DNA of 64,000 nucleotides, taken from the NCBI RefSeq assembly GCF_004005495.1, contig NZ_RZYA01000019.1:1-64000 (forward strand), read 5' to 3'. The notes under the pieces are model-generated. The model saw only the letters and a list, made by a program, of their open reading frames with translations. It had not been told where the DNA came from and did not search any database. A program made the position numbers and the translations under genes. Each line of letters opens with the position of its first letter. The first letter of the stretch is position 1. The stretch is from Streptomyces antnestii (GTDB lineage Bacteria > Actinomycetota > Actinomycetes > Streptomycetales > Streptomycetaceae). Shown one piece after another: positions 42,175 through 50,769 of this stretch.

Positions 42175-42204
42175 GGTGTCGGTCCACGCAGATGTTGTTA
42201 CCGG

Positions 42205-43050
42205 CTACGTTTCAGCGTGCCCTGTTCTGCCCTGTCTGTCACGGTCAGCCGGAAATACATCGAAGCCGGTCTGCCCGACTGCGGTCAGCAGCGCGCGGAC
42301 CTCGTCGATGACCGGCTGGTGAAGCGGAAGCGTCAGGTGGCCCACCCCCGGCACGAGCACGTTGCGGGCCTTCAGGTCGGGGTGATCGATACGGCCCCTG
42401 GCGGCGGGCACGACGGCCTCGTCCAGGTCGCTGTAGAAGGCCACGAACCGGCTCTGGCATCCCGCAGCCGGCCCGGCGAGTTCTGTCAGGATTTCGCTGC
42501 CTGGCCGCAGCTGGCGCAGGAGCGGGTGCGGCGGCGCCAGCAGCGCCGTGGCGGTCCCGCCGTGCGGCGTCGCCAAGGTGACCACGAGGGGAACGTACGC
42601 GTCCCCGCCAAGACGCTGCACGTAGTAGCGGGCGACCAGCCCGCCCAGGCTGTACCCGATCAGGACTACCGGCCGCCCTTCACACCGGCCGGCCGTAAGC
42701 TCCACCTGTTCACCCAGCACCTGGGCGGCCGTGCGGACGTCCGGACTGAACCCGTTGTATGTCACGGGCACGAAGGGTCCCGCCCCGCAGCCGCCCAGAC
42801 CCTGCTCCAGACATGAGACGACCCAGTCCCGGTCGGCCAGGCCGTGCACCAGCAGCACCGGAACCCGCGAGTCGGCCCGCGCCGGCTCGCCGTCGACCGC
42901 CGACCGCGAAACCTGGGAACGACCAAGCCACCCGGTCAGTTGCCCCATGCCCTCCACCGCGAGGCCGAACGGGAGCCGGGCCAGCCATGCCACCGCCCGG
43001 CCGGCCTCGGCCCCGACGCCGCGAACCGGCGACAGACCCGGTACCGACAA
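42205..43050 (-). CDS. lipase-like alpha/beta hydrolase (PGAP1-type)
   Basis: 281 residues. VPVLLVHGLADRDWVV, nucleophile elbow GYSLGGLVARYYVQRLGG and TLATPHGGT are typical of the triacylglycerol-lipase/PGAP1-like group. The catalytic histidine is in VPGVGHLTL. No clear signal peptide. On the same strand as the GNAT gene, 30 bp upstream of it. Confidence 0.82.
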   Translation of the reverse strand: MSVPGLSPVRGVGAEAGRAVAWLARLPFGLAVEGMGQLTGWLGRSQVSRSAVDGEPARADSRVPVLLVHGLADRDWVVSCLEQGLGGCGAGPFVPVTYNGFSPDVRTAAQVLGEQVELTAGRCEGRPVVLIGYSLGGLVARYYVQRLGGDAYVPLVVTLATPHGGTATALLAPPHPLLRQLRPGSEILTELAGPAAGCQSRFVAFYSDLDEAVVPAARGRIDHPDLKARNVLVPGVGHLTLPLHQPVIDEVRALLTAVGQTGFDVFPADRDRQGRTGHAET

Positions 43051-43234
43051 CTGCGTCTTGAAGGGAGTACCCGTGGCAGTTCACCTGCCCTTCCATTCCC
43101 CTCTCTCTGTTGTCTCACATCAACACTGCGCATGCCGACCCGATTCCCCGCGACTGCACCTGCCGTAGCGGCACGAAGTCCGGGATGCGGGCCCTGCGCG
43201 CGACAATGGAGGTCTGAGAAGGGAGGCGGTCGCC

Positions 43235-43504
43235 ATGCAGACACACCTCTCCTGGCACATCGATCTGAGCCTCGACGAAAGCGGCCCCGAGACCGGAGCG
43301 GTCGCTCAGTTGAGGCTCCCCAATGCCACCGAAATGTCGGCCCGCGGACATTCCAAGCGCCACCCGGACGACCCCGTGCAGACGCTGGTGGGAGAAGAAC
43401 TCGCCACGGCCCGGGCCCTCAACGATCTTGCCCACCAGTTGCTGCGCAAGGCCGCCCAGGAGATCGAACAGAAGACCCACGCGCCGGCGCGCCCGCACCT
43501 GTAA
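43235..43504 (+). CDS. DUF1876 protein (Rv1738/Rv2632c-like)
   Basis: 89 residues: HIDLSLDES, then ATEMSARGHSKRHPDDPVQTLVGEELATARALNDL. The DUF1876 family has a dsRNA-binding-like fold; in M. tuberculosis Rv1738 is strongly induced in dormancy, and Rv2632c lies next to the rtcB-archease pair. ATG 43235 follows GGGAGGCGG. It stands 147 bp before rtcB, as in that cluster. Confidence 0.88.
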   Translation: MQTHLSWHIDLSLDESGPETGAVAQLRLPNATEMSARGHSKRHPDDPVQTLVGEELATARALNDLAHQLLRKAAQEIEQKTHAPARPHL

Positions 43505-43604
43505 CTGCGTGTCCACGCAATGCGCTCAACCGACTGTAATCCCCAGTTGATGGTGAGTACGGCGAGGTTCTCGACATGCCGCACGGGACGCCGACCGGCA
43601 AGAC

Positions 43605-43637
43605 ACCAGTCTGACGGCACCACCAGTCTGACGGCAC
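43605..43637 (+). repeat. 16-bp direct repeat upstream of rtcB
   Basis: ACCAGTCTGACGGCAC occurs at 43605-43620 and 43622-43637, ending 14 bases before the rtcB start and next to its ribosome site. A slippage duplication or a regulatory element. Confidence 0.7.
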
Positions 43638-43651
43638 ACGGGGAGGCCACG

Positions 43652-45064
43652 ATGGAACTGGTCGAGGACAGTCCCTATCGCTACCGCATCGAACGGCACG
43701 GTTCCATGCGGGTACCCGGCGTCGTTTTCGCGTCCCGGGACCTGCTCGCCGATGCCGAACAGTCCCTGGCGCAGGTGGTCAACGTGGCCACTCTGCCCGG
43801 CATCGTCACCGCCTCATACGCCATGCCGGACATCCACTGGGGTTACGGCTTTCCCATCGGCGGCGTCGCGGCGACCGCTGTCGACGCCGGCGGGGTTGTC
43901 TCGCCGGGGGGAGTCGGCTTCGACATCTCCTGCGGTGTGCGGCTGCTGGCGGCGGACTGTGACCGGCGTGAGTTCGAGCCCGCGCTACTGGGGGTGATGG
44001 ACGGCCTGGACCGGGCCATCCCGCGCGGCGCCGGACCCGGCGGGGTGTGGCGGCCGACCGGCACCAGAGAGCTGGAGCGCATCCTTGAGGGCGGCTCCCG
44101 CTACGCCGTCGAGCAGGGATACGGCGAGGAACGCGACCTGGTGCGCTGCGAGGACCTCGGTGCCGTCGCCGACGCCGACGTTGCCCAGGTCGGCGTGCGG
44201 GCCCGGCAGCGGGGCCTCGGGCAGGTCGGCAGCCTGGGCTCCGCCAACCACTTCCTGGAGGTGCAACAGGTCACCGAGGTGTACGACGAACAGGCCGCAG
44301 CAGCCTTCGGATTGGCCGTCGGCCAGGTGTGCGTGATGATCCACTGCGGTTCGCGCGGGCTCGGACATCAGATCTGCACCGATCACGTCAAGACGATGGA
44401 CCAGGCCATGGCCCGCTACGGCATCACGGTGCCCGACCGCCAGCTGGCCTGCACGCCCGTGCACTCGCCCGAGGGGCGAGACTACCTGGGCGCGATGGCC
44501 GCAGCAGCCAACTACGGCCGCGCCAACCGCCAGTTGCTCACCAACGCGGCCCGCCGGGTCTTCCAGCGCGCCGCCGGCATCCGGCTGTCCCTGGTCTACG
44601 ACGTGTCCCACAACCTCGCCAAAATCGAGACCCACACAGTGGACGGGACACGGCGTCGACTGTGCGTGCACCGCAAGGGCGCCACCCGTGCCTTCCCGCC
44701 CGGGCACCCGGATCTGCCGAAGGACCTGCGCGAGGCCGGGCAGCCGGTGCTGATCCCCGGCACCATGGGCACGGCGTCGTACGTGCTGGCCGGGGTGCCC
44801 GGCGGCGACGCGTTCAGCTCCACCTGTCACGGTGCGGGCCGCACGATGAGCCGGCACCAGGCCGCCCGCACGATCACCGGCAGGGAACTGGCTGCACGAC
44901 TGGAGCGGGACGGCATCGCGGTGCGCCCGCGGTCGTGGCGCGGGCTGTCCGAGGAGACCCCGGAGGCGTACAAGGACGTGGGCGCGGTCGTCGCGGCGAG
45001 CGAGGGCGCGGGGCTGTGCCGCACGGTCGCCCGCCTGGTTCCGCTCGGGGTGGTCAAGGGCTGA
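43652..45064 (+). CDS. rtcB: RtcB RNA ligase
   Basis: 470 residues, full length. Key residues are all present: D91 and C94 in GGVGFDISCGVR, N199/H200 in GSANHF, H231 in IHCGSRGLGH, H320 in DVSHN, and the guanylylated H393 in TCHGAGR. RtcB seals 2',3'-cyclic phosphate and 5'-OH RNA ends using GTP and Mn, for RNA repair. ATG 43652 follows GGGGAGG. An archease gene lies convergently 39 bp away. Unlike most neighbours in the island it is unbroken, suggesting continued selection. Confidence 0.95.
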   Translation: MELVEDSPYRYRIERHGSMRVPGVVFASRDLLADAEQSLAQVVNVATLPGIVTASYAMPDIHWGYGFPIGGVAATAVDAGGVVSPGGVGFDISCGVRLLAADCDRREFEPALLGVMDGLDRAIPRGAGPGGVWRPTGTRELERILEGGSRYAVEQGYGEERDLVRCEDLGAVADADVAQVGVRARQRGLGQVGSLGSANHFLEVQQVTEVYDEQAAAAFGLAVGQVCVMIHCGSRGLGHQICTDHVKTMDQAMARYGITVPDRQLACTPVHSPEGRDYLGAMAAAANYGRANRQLLTNAARRVFQRAAGIRLSLVYDVSHNLAKIETHTVDGTRRRLCVHRKGATRAFPPGHPDLPKDLREAGQPVLIPGTMGTASYVLAGVPGGDAFSSTCHGAGRTMSRHQAARTITGRELAARLERDGIAVRPRSWRGLSEETPEAYKDVGAVVAASEGAGLCRTVARLVPLGVVKG

Positions 45065-45103
45065 GGCCACCGCCGCGTCCCATGAAGTCCACGCCTCACG
45101 GCG

Positions 45104-45559
45104 TCACGCGTCGATCGTCACCGCACACGACCAGCCGTACGGATCCGGCCCGATGCGCAACTCGTGCCACGTGACGCCCTTCGGCACGGCCCCGGTGATC
45201 TCCACGTCCGCCAGTTCGGCGAGCGCCAGCCGTACCTCCAGGCAGGCGTGGGAGGGGTAGGTCTCCACGTCCACGGGCACGCGGCCCTCCACTTCCAGCC
45301 GGAAGATGACCTCTTCGAGGAGCGCCGCCAGCAGGTAGTCGTCGGGGCACTCGGTCAGCCGGAGCCGCTCCATGGTGGTCGCCAGAACGTCGGACACGTC
45401 GGCGAAGCACTCCACCATCCCCAGCACTGCCTCCGCCAAGCAGTCCTCCCGGGTCGCGCCCCACGCCTCGATGCGCATGTCGGCGGTGTGCGGCACGCCG
45501 CGATGCCCGCTCGCGCCCTGCCGCCGCGCCCGCAGGTCGTCACCAGTGTCACCGACCAT
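45104..45559 (-). CDS. archease, RtcB activator
   Basis: About 151 residues from ATG 45559 (GTG 45598 possible). The family signature GVPHTADMRIEAWG leads; the conserved acidic sites and the end YGWSCAVTIDA follow. Archease helps RtcB take guanylate and turn over many times. It is tail-to-tail with rtcB, not in an operon, so the two have separate promoters. Confidence 0.88.
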   Translation of the reverse strand: MVGDTGDDLRARRQGASGHRGVPHTADMRIEAWGATREDCLAEAVLGMVECFADVSDVLATTMERLRLTECPDDYLLAALLEEVIFRLEVEGRVPVDVETYPSHACLEVRLALAELADVEITGAVPKGVTWHELRIGPDPYGWSCAVTIDA

Positions 45560-45793
45560 GCCCAACCGTGTGCCCGCACGCGCCACATCCACACGCACCG
45601 CAGCCTCGACGGAATCGGGGTTCTGGCACAGATCTCGGGGAGTCGTCGCGGAGCGTCACCTCGATGTTCGATTGCGAGGGACTGGCTCGTGTGAGACGGC
45701 GTACGCCTTGTCGCCTGGCAGCCTGAAATGTCGCTCCATCAGGTGCTTGTCGGTCGATGCCGTGGTCGGCTTTGGACGGTGACGGTGCTCGTC

Positions 45794-46291
45794 ATGCCGA
45801 CCGGTGCACCATTCTGGGACTCGCTGGTGTTCGACGGGATCGACGATGTGGATGTCGAGGCGGTTACGGCCGCGTTCGGCACGGTCGAGGTGGTGGCGAG
45901 AGGCCGCGCTGTCGGGGCTGCATGTCCGGGCTGCGGCCGCTTTTCGGACCGGGTCCACGACCGCTACCGGCGTAGGCTGAAGGACCTTCCGCTCGCTGGG
46001 CAGGGCTTTGTGATCCGGCTGACGGTCCGGCGCTTCATCTGTGGGTCGGCGGACTGCCCGCGCCAGACGTTTGCCGAGCCGTTCTCCCGGCCGGCCGCCC
46101 CGCGCGCACGGTTCACCATGCGGCTCAACCACGCCCTCGAGCGAGTGGGGCTCGCCCTGGCCAGGCGGGCCGGCGCTCGACTGGCTGCCCAGCTGGGCTC
46201 AGGCGCGGGAAGGATGACCTTGTTACGCAGGGTCATGGCACTGCCCGATCCAGGCTCCAGCACTCCGCGTGTGCTGGGCGTGGACGACTGA
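45794..46291 (+). pseudogene. ISL3-family transposase, N-terminal part
   Basis: Zinc-finger segment ACPGCGRFSDRVHDRYRR, LKDLPLAG, and a second cysteine pair in RRFICGSADCPRQTFAEP, then the helix-turn-helix region, ending VLGVDD and a stop. In intact ISL3 proteins this is followed directly by FALRRG-like sequence, which is found 1.7 kb downstream at 47980. The DUF1254/DUF1214 gene lies between. Confidence 0.85.
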
Positions 46292-46495
46292 TGAGGATCC
46301 GCGAAATCGGCCAGGGTTACCCCCACTCCTCACTTGCTCCGGGATTCAACAGGGGTTCCTGACCGCCGCGCTGGACCGGGGGCCGGTCCAGGACCCCACG
46401 GGGGGTCAGATGACCTAATCCCGGTCGCTGGTGCGGCACAGCTGGCTTAACTTGCGAACTGTCGGCTCAGCAGCGCAGCAGGGAGAGGGGCAGAA
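46292..46495. other. 204-bp leader between transposase stop and DUF1254 gene
   Basis: Should hold the promoter of the inserted gene. It contains an inverted repeat TGGACC...GGTCCA near 46370-46390. The first six bases at the junction (ACGACT, 46284-46289) recur at 47978-47983. Confidence 0.4.
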
Positions 46496-47869
46496 ATGTC
46501 GTCGTCCGAGACCGCGGGGCCTGTGGCGCACAGCCGGATGCCGGAGTCGTTCGTGCGCGCGGTGGGCCACTTCGCCTATGTGTGGGGCTGGCCGATGGTC
46601 TCGATGATCAACCGGCGCACCGCGCTGACGTCGGTCCCCGAGCCCGGTCTGAGGGGCGGAGTGCTGCCCAATGCCCCGCTTGGCCGGGTATGCATGCTGA
46701 CCGACTACATCCCGGCTGGACAGCGGTTCGTGGCCTGCACCAACCAGGATGTCCTGTACGGCTTCGGGTTCGGCAACCTGGATGAGCAGCCGGCCGTCTT
46801 CCAGATCCCCGACTTCGGTGACCGGTTCTGGGTCGCGGCGGCCTGGGACCATCGCACGGACTCGTTCGCCCAGCTGGGGAAGCAGTACGGGACCAAACCC
46901 GGCTTCTATGCCGTGGTCGGCCCGAACTGGAAGGGCGGCCTGCCCGAGGGCATCTCGGGCAGCTTCCGCTCCAGCACGGCGTTGGCGGCGTTTTGTCCAC
47001 GGGTCTTCATCGAGGACACCCCCGAGGACCGGGCGAAGGTCATGGAGCTGCTGCCCTACGTGACGGTCTACCCGCTGGACCAGTTCGACGGGACCATGAG
47101 GGCCGACGACTGGGCGAACGTGCCCACGTTCCCCGTCCCGGGCGAGGTGAGCGATGGGGAGGTCCACTGGGTCGACCCGGCGAAGTTCTTCGACCAGCTC
47201 CCGGAGGTCCTCGACACCGTGCCGCCCCTGCCCGGCGAGGAGGCGCTGTACCAACAGTTCCGCGCACTCCTCGCTGCAGCGGACGCCTCGTCTGAGGTCA
47301 GGCAGACACTCGTCGAGGTCGCACAGGAGGCCGAGAAGGAGATCATCACCCCGCTCTTGCGGTGGGAGTACAACGGGCCCCCAGCCGGGAACGGCTGGTT
47401 CTCCCCGAAGAACAACTCCGCGTTCGGCACCGACTACCTGACCCGCGCCGCGATCGCCCGCTCCAACATGTTCGAGAACGCGCCGCAGGAGACGAAGTAC
47501 ATCTTCACCGACACCGACATCGACGGTGTCCAACTTCACGGCTCCCACGGCTATACGGTGCGGTTCCCCGCCGGCCAACTGCCGCCGGTGAACGGGTTCT
47601 TCTCCATGACGCTGTACAACAAACACCACTTCTACTTCGAGAACGACCTGGGCCGGTACTCCCTCGGCACCAAGAACACCGACCTGGCCTACGGCCAGGA
47701 CGGGTCGCTCACCCTGTACGTCGGCAACACCGCGCCCGACGGTGCGCCGACCAGCAACTGGCTCCCGGCTCCGGCGGACGGATTCTCCCTCTACATCCGC
47801 GCCTACTGGCCCCAGCAGCCCATCCTCGACGCCACCTGGACACCGCCCCGCGTCGAGCGCAGCGACTGA
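46496..47869 (+). CDS. DUF1254/DUF1214 protein
   Basis: 457 residues. The N-terminal DUF1254 half begins YVWGWPMVSMINRRTAL; the C-terminal DUF1214 half has GFFSMTLYNKHHFYFEN and GSLTLYVGNTAPDGAPTSNWLPAP. No signal peptide is seen, though relatives are often exported. Function unknown; some relatives sit in aromatic or steroid degradation loci. ATG 46496 follows GGGAGAGGGG. The gene is inserted within an ISL3 transposase. Confidence 0.85.
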   Translation: MSSSETAGPVAHSRMPESFVRAVGHFAYVWGWPMVSMINRRTALTSVPEPGLRGGVLPNAPLGRVCMLTDYIPAGQRFVACTNQDVLYGFGFGNLDEQPAVFQIPDFGDRFWVAAAWDHRTDSFAQLGKQYGTKPGFYAVVGPNWKGGLPEGISGSFRSSTALAAFCPRVFIEDTPEDRAKVMELLPYVTVYPLDQFDGTMRADDWANVPTFPVPGEVSDGEVHWVDPAKFFDQLPEVLDTVPPLPGEEALYQQFRALLAAADASSEVRQTLVEVAQEAEKEIITPLLRWEYNGPPAGNGWFSPKNNSAFGTDYLTRAAIARSNMFENAPQETKYIFTDTDIDGVQLHGSHGYTVRFPAGQLPPVNGFFSMTLYNKHHFYFENDLGRYSLGTKNTDLAYGQDGSLTLYVGNTAPDGAPTSNWLPAPADGFSLYIRAYWPQQPILDATWTPPRVERSD

Positions 47870-47977
47870 GCAGGACCCCCGAGCCCGACCTTCCTCAGAG
47901 TGCGATGGTGGGGACATCCAGAGAGCAGGTCTGGGGAACACCCGAGCACTGGGTGGCCGTTTTCAAGGAGCGCCATC

Positions 47978-48778
47978 ACGACTTCGCGATCCGCCGCGGC
48001 CAGACCTACTCCACTGTCTTGACACCCCGTCGGCCGGCGGGCCGAGCGGAAGAAGGCCGCACACACCCTGGTCCACGAGCTGCTTGCCCAAGGCCACTCA
48101 CGCCGGGTGATCGCCCGGCACCTGGGCTGGGGCCTCAACCCCGTGCTCCGGTACGCGGCCGCCGCACGCTGGCAGGACACCATCTGTGAGAACCGGCCCC
48201 GGCCCAGCAGGCTGGACTACAAGCCCTGCCTGGAGCGGCGATTCGCCGCGGGATGCACCAGCGTCACCCGACTGCACAGCGAGCTGGTTGCCGAGCACGC
48301 CCCCGTCACCTACGCCATGGTCCGCGCCCACATCGCCACTTTGCGCGGGGCTCCGTCCGCGGCACCGCCCCGGCCACCGACGGTGCGCCAGGTGACCGGC
48401 TGGCTCACCCGACACCCCGTCGCGCTGAGCGAGGACGGCCGCGCCGGCCTGAAGGATGTCCTGGCACGCTGCCCCGAACTGGACACGGCCGCCGGACACG
48501 GCCGCGAATTCGGCGAGATATTCAGCGGCCGCCTCGGTGCCAGACTCCCTGCCTGGATCGACGCGGTCGATGCCAGCCAACTGCCCGGCCTCACCGGCCT
48601 CGCACTCCACCTGCTCCGGGACCTCGACGCAGTGACAGCCGGGCTCGCCCTGGACTGGACCTCGGGCAGCATCGAGGGCGCCGTGAACCGCATCAAAAAG
48701 ATCAAGAGACAGCTCTACGGCCGAGCCCGGCTTCCACCTGCGCCGGAAGCTGATCCTGCTGCAGTAGCCCTGCAGTAG
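47978..48778 (+). pseudogene. ISL3-family transposase, C-terminal part, frameshifted
   Basis: Resumes with DFAIRRGQTYSTVL, the continuation of VLGVDD at 46288. A frame change near 48030 leads to ERKKAAHTLVHELLAQGHSR and RRVIARHLGWGLNPVLRYA; the DDE-region tail has WTSGSIEGAVNRIKKIKRQLYGRA. An extra base then spoils the last 15 codons. Internal deletion plus frameshifts: inactive. Confidence 0.8.
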
Positions 48779-48899
48779 CGCCTTGCCGCGGATATCGGAG
48801 TGGGATCCCGGTACCTTTCCTCAGGCTGTTCCCCCCAGTGAAAGCAGGCAGCCACGTCCGGCTACGCGACTTGTAGAACAGGGAGAGGCGGCAGCGACG

Positions 48900-49624
48900 T
48901 CATGCTTTGGCGCCGGCCATGCCACTGGTGACGACGATCGCGGCCACGTCGCCAGCCTCGGTACGGCCCAACCAGACGACGCCACCCGATTCGGCCCCGA
49001 ACGTGACTAGATCGGCTTGCTGCGACTCGTCGCGTACTCGCTCGCAACCGTCGGCCAGCTGTTCGGTGTCACGTGGTGCCGGAATGCCGTCTACGAACGT
49101 GCGAAACGGCGCGGACAAGGTGGTCCACGCGCCTGCGTCGGCGAAGCAGCCAACATTCGCGTCGGAGAAGAAACGGGGCTCATCGCCCGGCTGAAGCTGG
49201 TCGATGTCCTCGTCGACACCCAGGCCCATTTCCCACCCGACCACAGGGGCGTCGCTGATGCACAGGCGCGTCGCGGCACACTCATCGCCATCGAATTGCT
49301 CGCCAAAGAACTCGTACGGGCCCGCCGCCCACGCGATCTCCACTCGGTACACGCCCGGGGGCATGCTCACCGCCAGCTCTCACGCGGGGGCCTCGTCGGT
49401 AGCCCTTTCTCGTATCGCCAGACGTCGTCGTCCCACGGCGCATCGACGACGAGCCGGCCGCTGGGAACGCGGATGGTGGTCAGCTCCTCGACCCCTGTCA
49501 CGACTACCGGCGTCGTCGGATCGTCGTACACCGTCCCCAGATGCGCACCGGGCGTGAAAGCCGCCTCCAGGTACCAGGTGGCCTCAGGCCCGGCTGCCAG
49601 CCGAGCGTCCTCGACCCATTCCAC
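48900..49624 (-). pseudogene. DUF4241 gene split by a frameshift
   Basis: The 5' part (49367-49624, GTG start) reads AAFTPGAHLGTVYDDP to IRVPSGRLVVDAP and stops after PRESW. The 3' part (48900-49370) continues in another frame with LAVSMPPGVYRVEIAWA and DANVGCFADAGAW, which is the rest of the same family. The frames overlap by 4 bases. Either one broken gene or a recent indel; two separate coupled proteins are less likely because each part is only half a domain. Confidence 0.65.
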
Positions 49625-49827
49625 GTCTCACCCCTCCTCACCGCCCGGCCGGGCGGTCAACCGAAAGCTACGTGGGCCCCCTGACATCGGCACTTCGTGC
49701 TTCGTCACGATCCGTGATCGCTCCCCAAGATCTGTGCCAGAACCGGAATCGGACAGCGGAGGGTAGTGAGAAGCGAGTACAAGGTCTCTGCGCCCCTGCT
49801 TCCTACCCACCTGCTCTCCCGGACTGG

Positions 49828-50175
49828 CTACATTGTCGGCCTTGCCAGAACTTCAAGGGCACGCCACCGCTCCCCGGCGGGCACGCTTCTGTCCCCCACC
49901 AGGCGGTCGACCACCGACCGTACGACGGCCGCCGTCTCCACCGGGATCTCCCGCACGCCGAACACCGTCTCCAGCGGGACCGCACCCTTACGTGTCGGCT
50001 CACCTGTGGCAGCGTTGAACCAGCCCTCGGCCCGCTCGCCCAGGTGCCGCTCGAACACCGTGAGGATCACTCCGAGCGCCGTCGCGGTGTTGCCGATCTT
50101 GTACGCGGCTCGTGAGGTCTCCAGCGCATCGAGCACCGACTCGCGAAGCAGGACCGGTGAGTCCGGCGGGGCCAC
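49828..50175 (-). pseudogene. truncated gene of unknown family running out of the right direct repeat
   Basis: 115 codons. The coding-like part begins VLLRESVLDALETSRAAYKIG just left of the repeat edge at 50156 and ends EVLARPTM. Its first 6 codons, including the GTG start at 50175, come from the repeat, that is from the monooxygenase 5' end in another frame. The true N-terminus was therefore lost at the island boundary. Family not recognised. Confidence 0.5.
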
Positions 50176-50287
50176 TGCCGATCACGGCGATTCGGGGTCT
50201 CATGTCGATACAACGTACGGCCCCTCACCGAGCCGGTCCCTCCGTTTGCCGGTTTACCGGATGTCGTGGTCGGGGTGGGTCCGGTCG
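50156..50287 (+). repeat. right copy of the 132-bp direct repeat bordering the island
   Basis: Same 132 bp as 35947-36078 with one difference, which is synonymous in the HxlR codon before the stop. Contains a 16-codon 5' fragment of the monooxygenase (from 50203 leftward) and the end of the intact HxlR gene. Confidence 0.9.
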
Positions 50288-50685
50288 TACTCGTGCCGTG
50301 CCTCGGCAATGACGGCGCGATGGGTGAGGGACCAGTCGGCGAGTGCCTTGACCAGGTGGGTCAGGCCGGCCCCGGTCTCGGTCAGGCGGTAGTCGACCTG
50401 GGCCGGGACGGTCGCGTACACGGTGCGCAGGACGAGTCCGTCGCGTTCCAGCCTGCGCACGGTGAGGGTGAGCATGCGCTGGGAGATGCCGTCGATCGCG
50501 CGTTGCAGTTCCCTGAACCGGCGTGGTCCGCCGGCCAGTTCGACGATCACGAGCACCGACCACTTGTCCCCGATCCGGTCCAGGACATCGCGGATCCCGC
50601 AGTCCGGGTGATCCTCGCGCCCACAGGGGTCGAGGGCGGCGGGTGCGACGGGTGTGGCGGTTACCTCGGTGTGCGTGGGTGACAT
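50254..50685 (-). CDS. HxlR-family transcriptional regulator
   Basis: 143 residues. RDVLDRIGDKWSVLVIVELAGGPRRFRELQRAIDGISQRMLT is the HxlR winged-helix signature, preceded by the usual cysteine (DCGI). ATG 50685 follows AAGGAGG. Divergent from the NmrA-like gene, its likely target, and, before the island, it probably led into the TetX-like monooxygenase now at 34780-35994. Its last codons lie inside the direct repeat. Confidence 0.92.
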   Translation of the reverse strand: MSPTHTEVTATPVAPAALDPCGREDHPDCGIRDVLDRIGDKWSVLVIVELAGGPRRFRELQRAIDGISQRMLTLTVRRLERDGLVLRTVYATVPAQVDYRLTETGAGLTHLVKALADWSLTHRAVIAEARHEYDRTHPDHDIR

Positions 50686-50769
50686 CGAACTGCCTCCTTG
50701 TGGCCGGTACACGGGCGGACAAGGATCAAGCCTAGTTACCGAAGAGAACCACTACAGAAGGCTGTGACC

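Noticed and set aside
36079..50155. Prophage or integrative conjugative element
   Set aside because: No integrase, replication, transfer or phage structural gene seen in the island, and the borders are not in a tRNA gene.
50720..50756. TAGTTACC...CCACTA as an HxlR operator
   Set aside because: Only four bases of each arm are truly complementary; too weak to list as a site.
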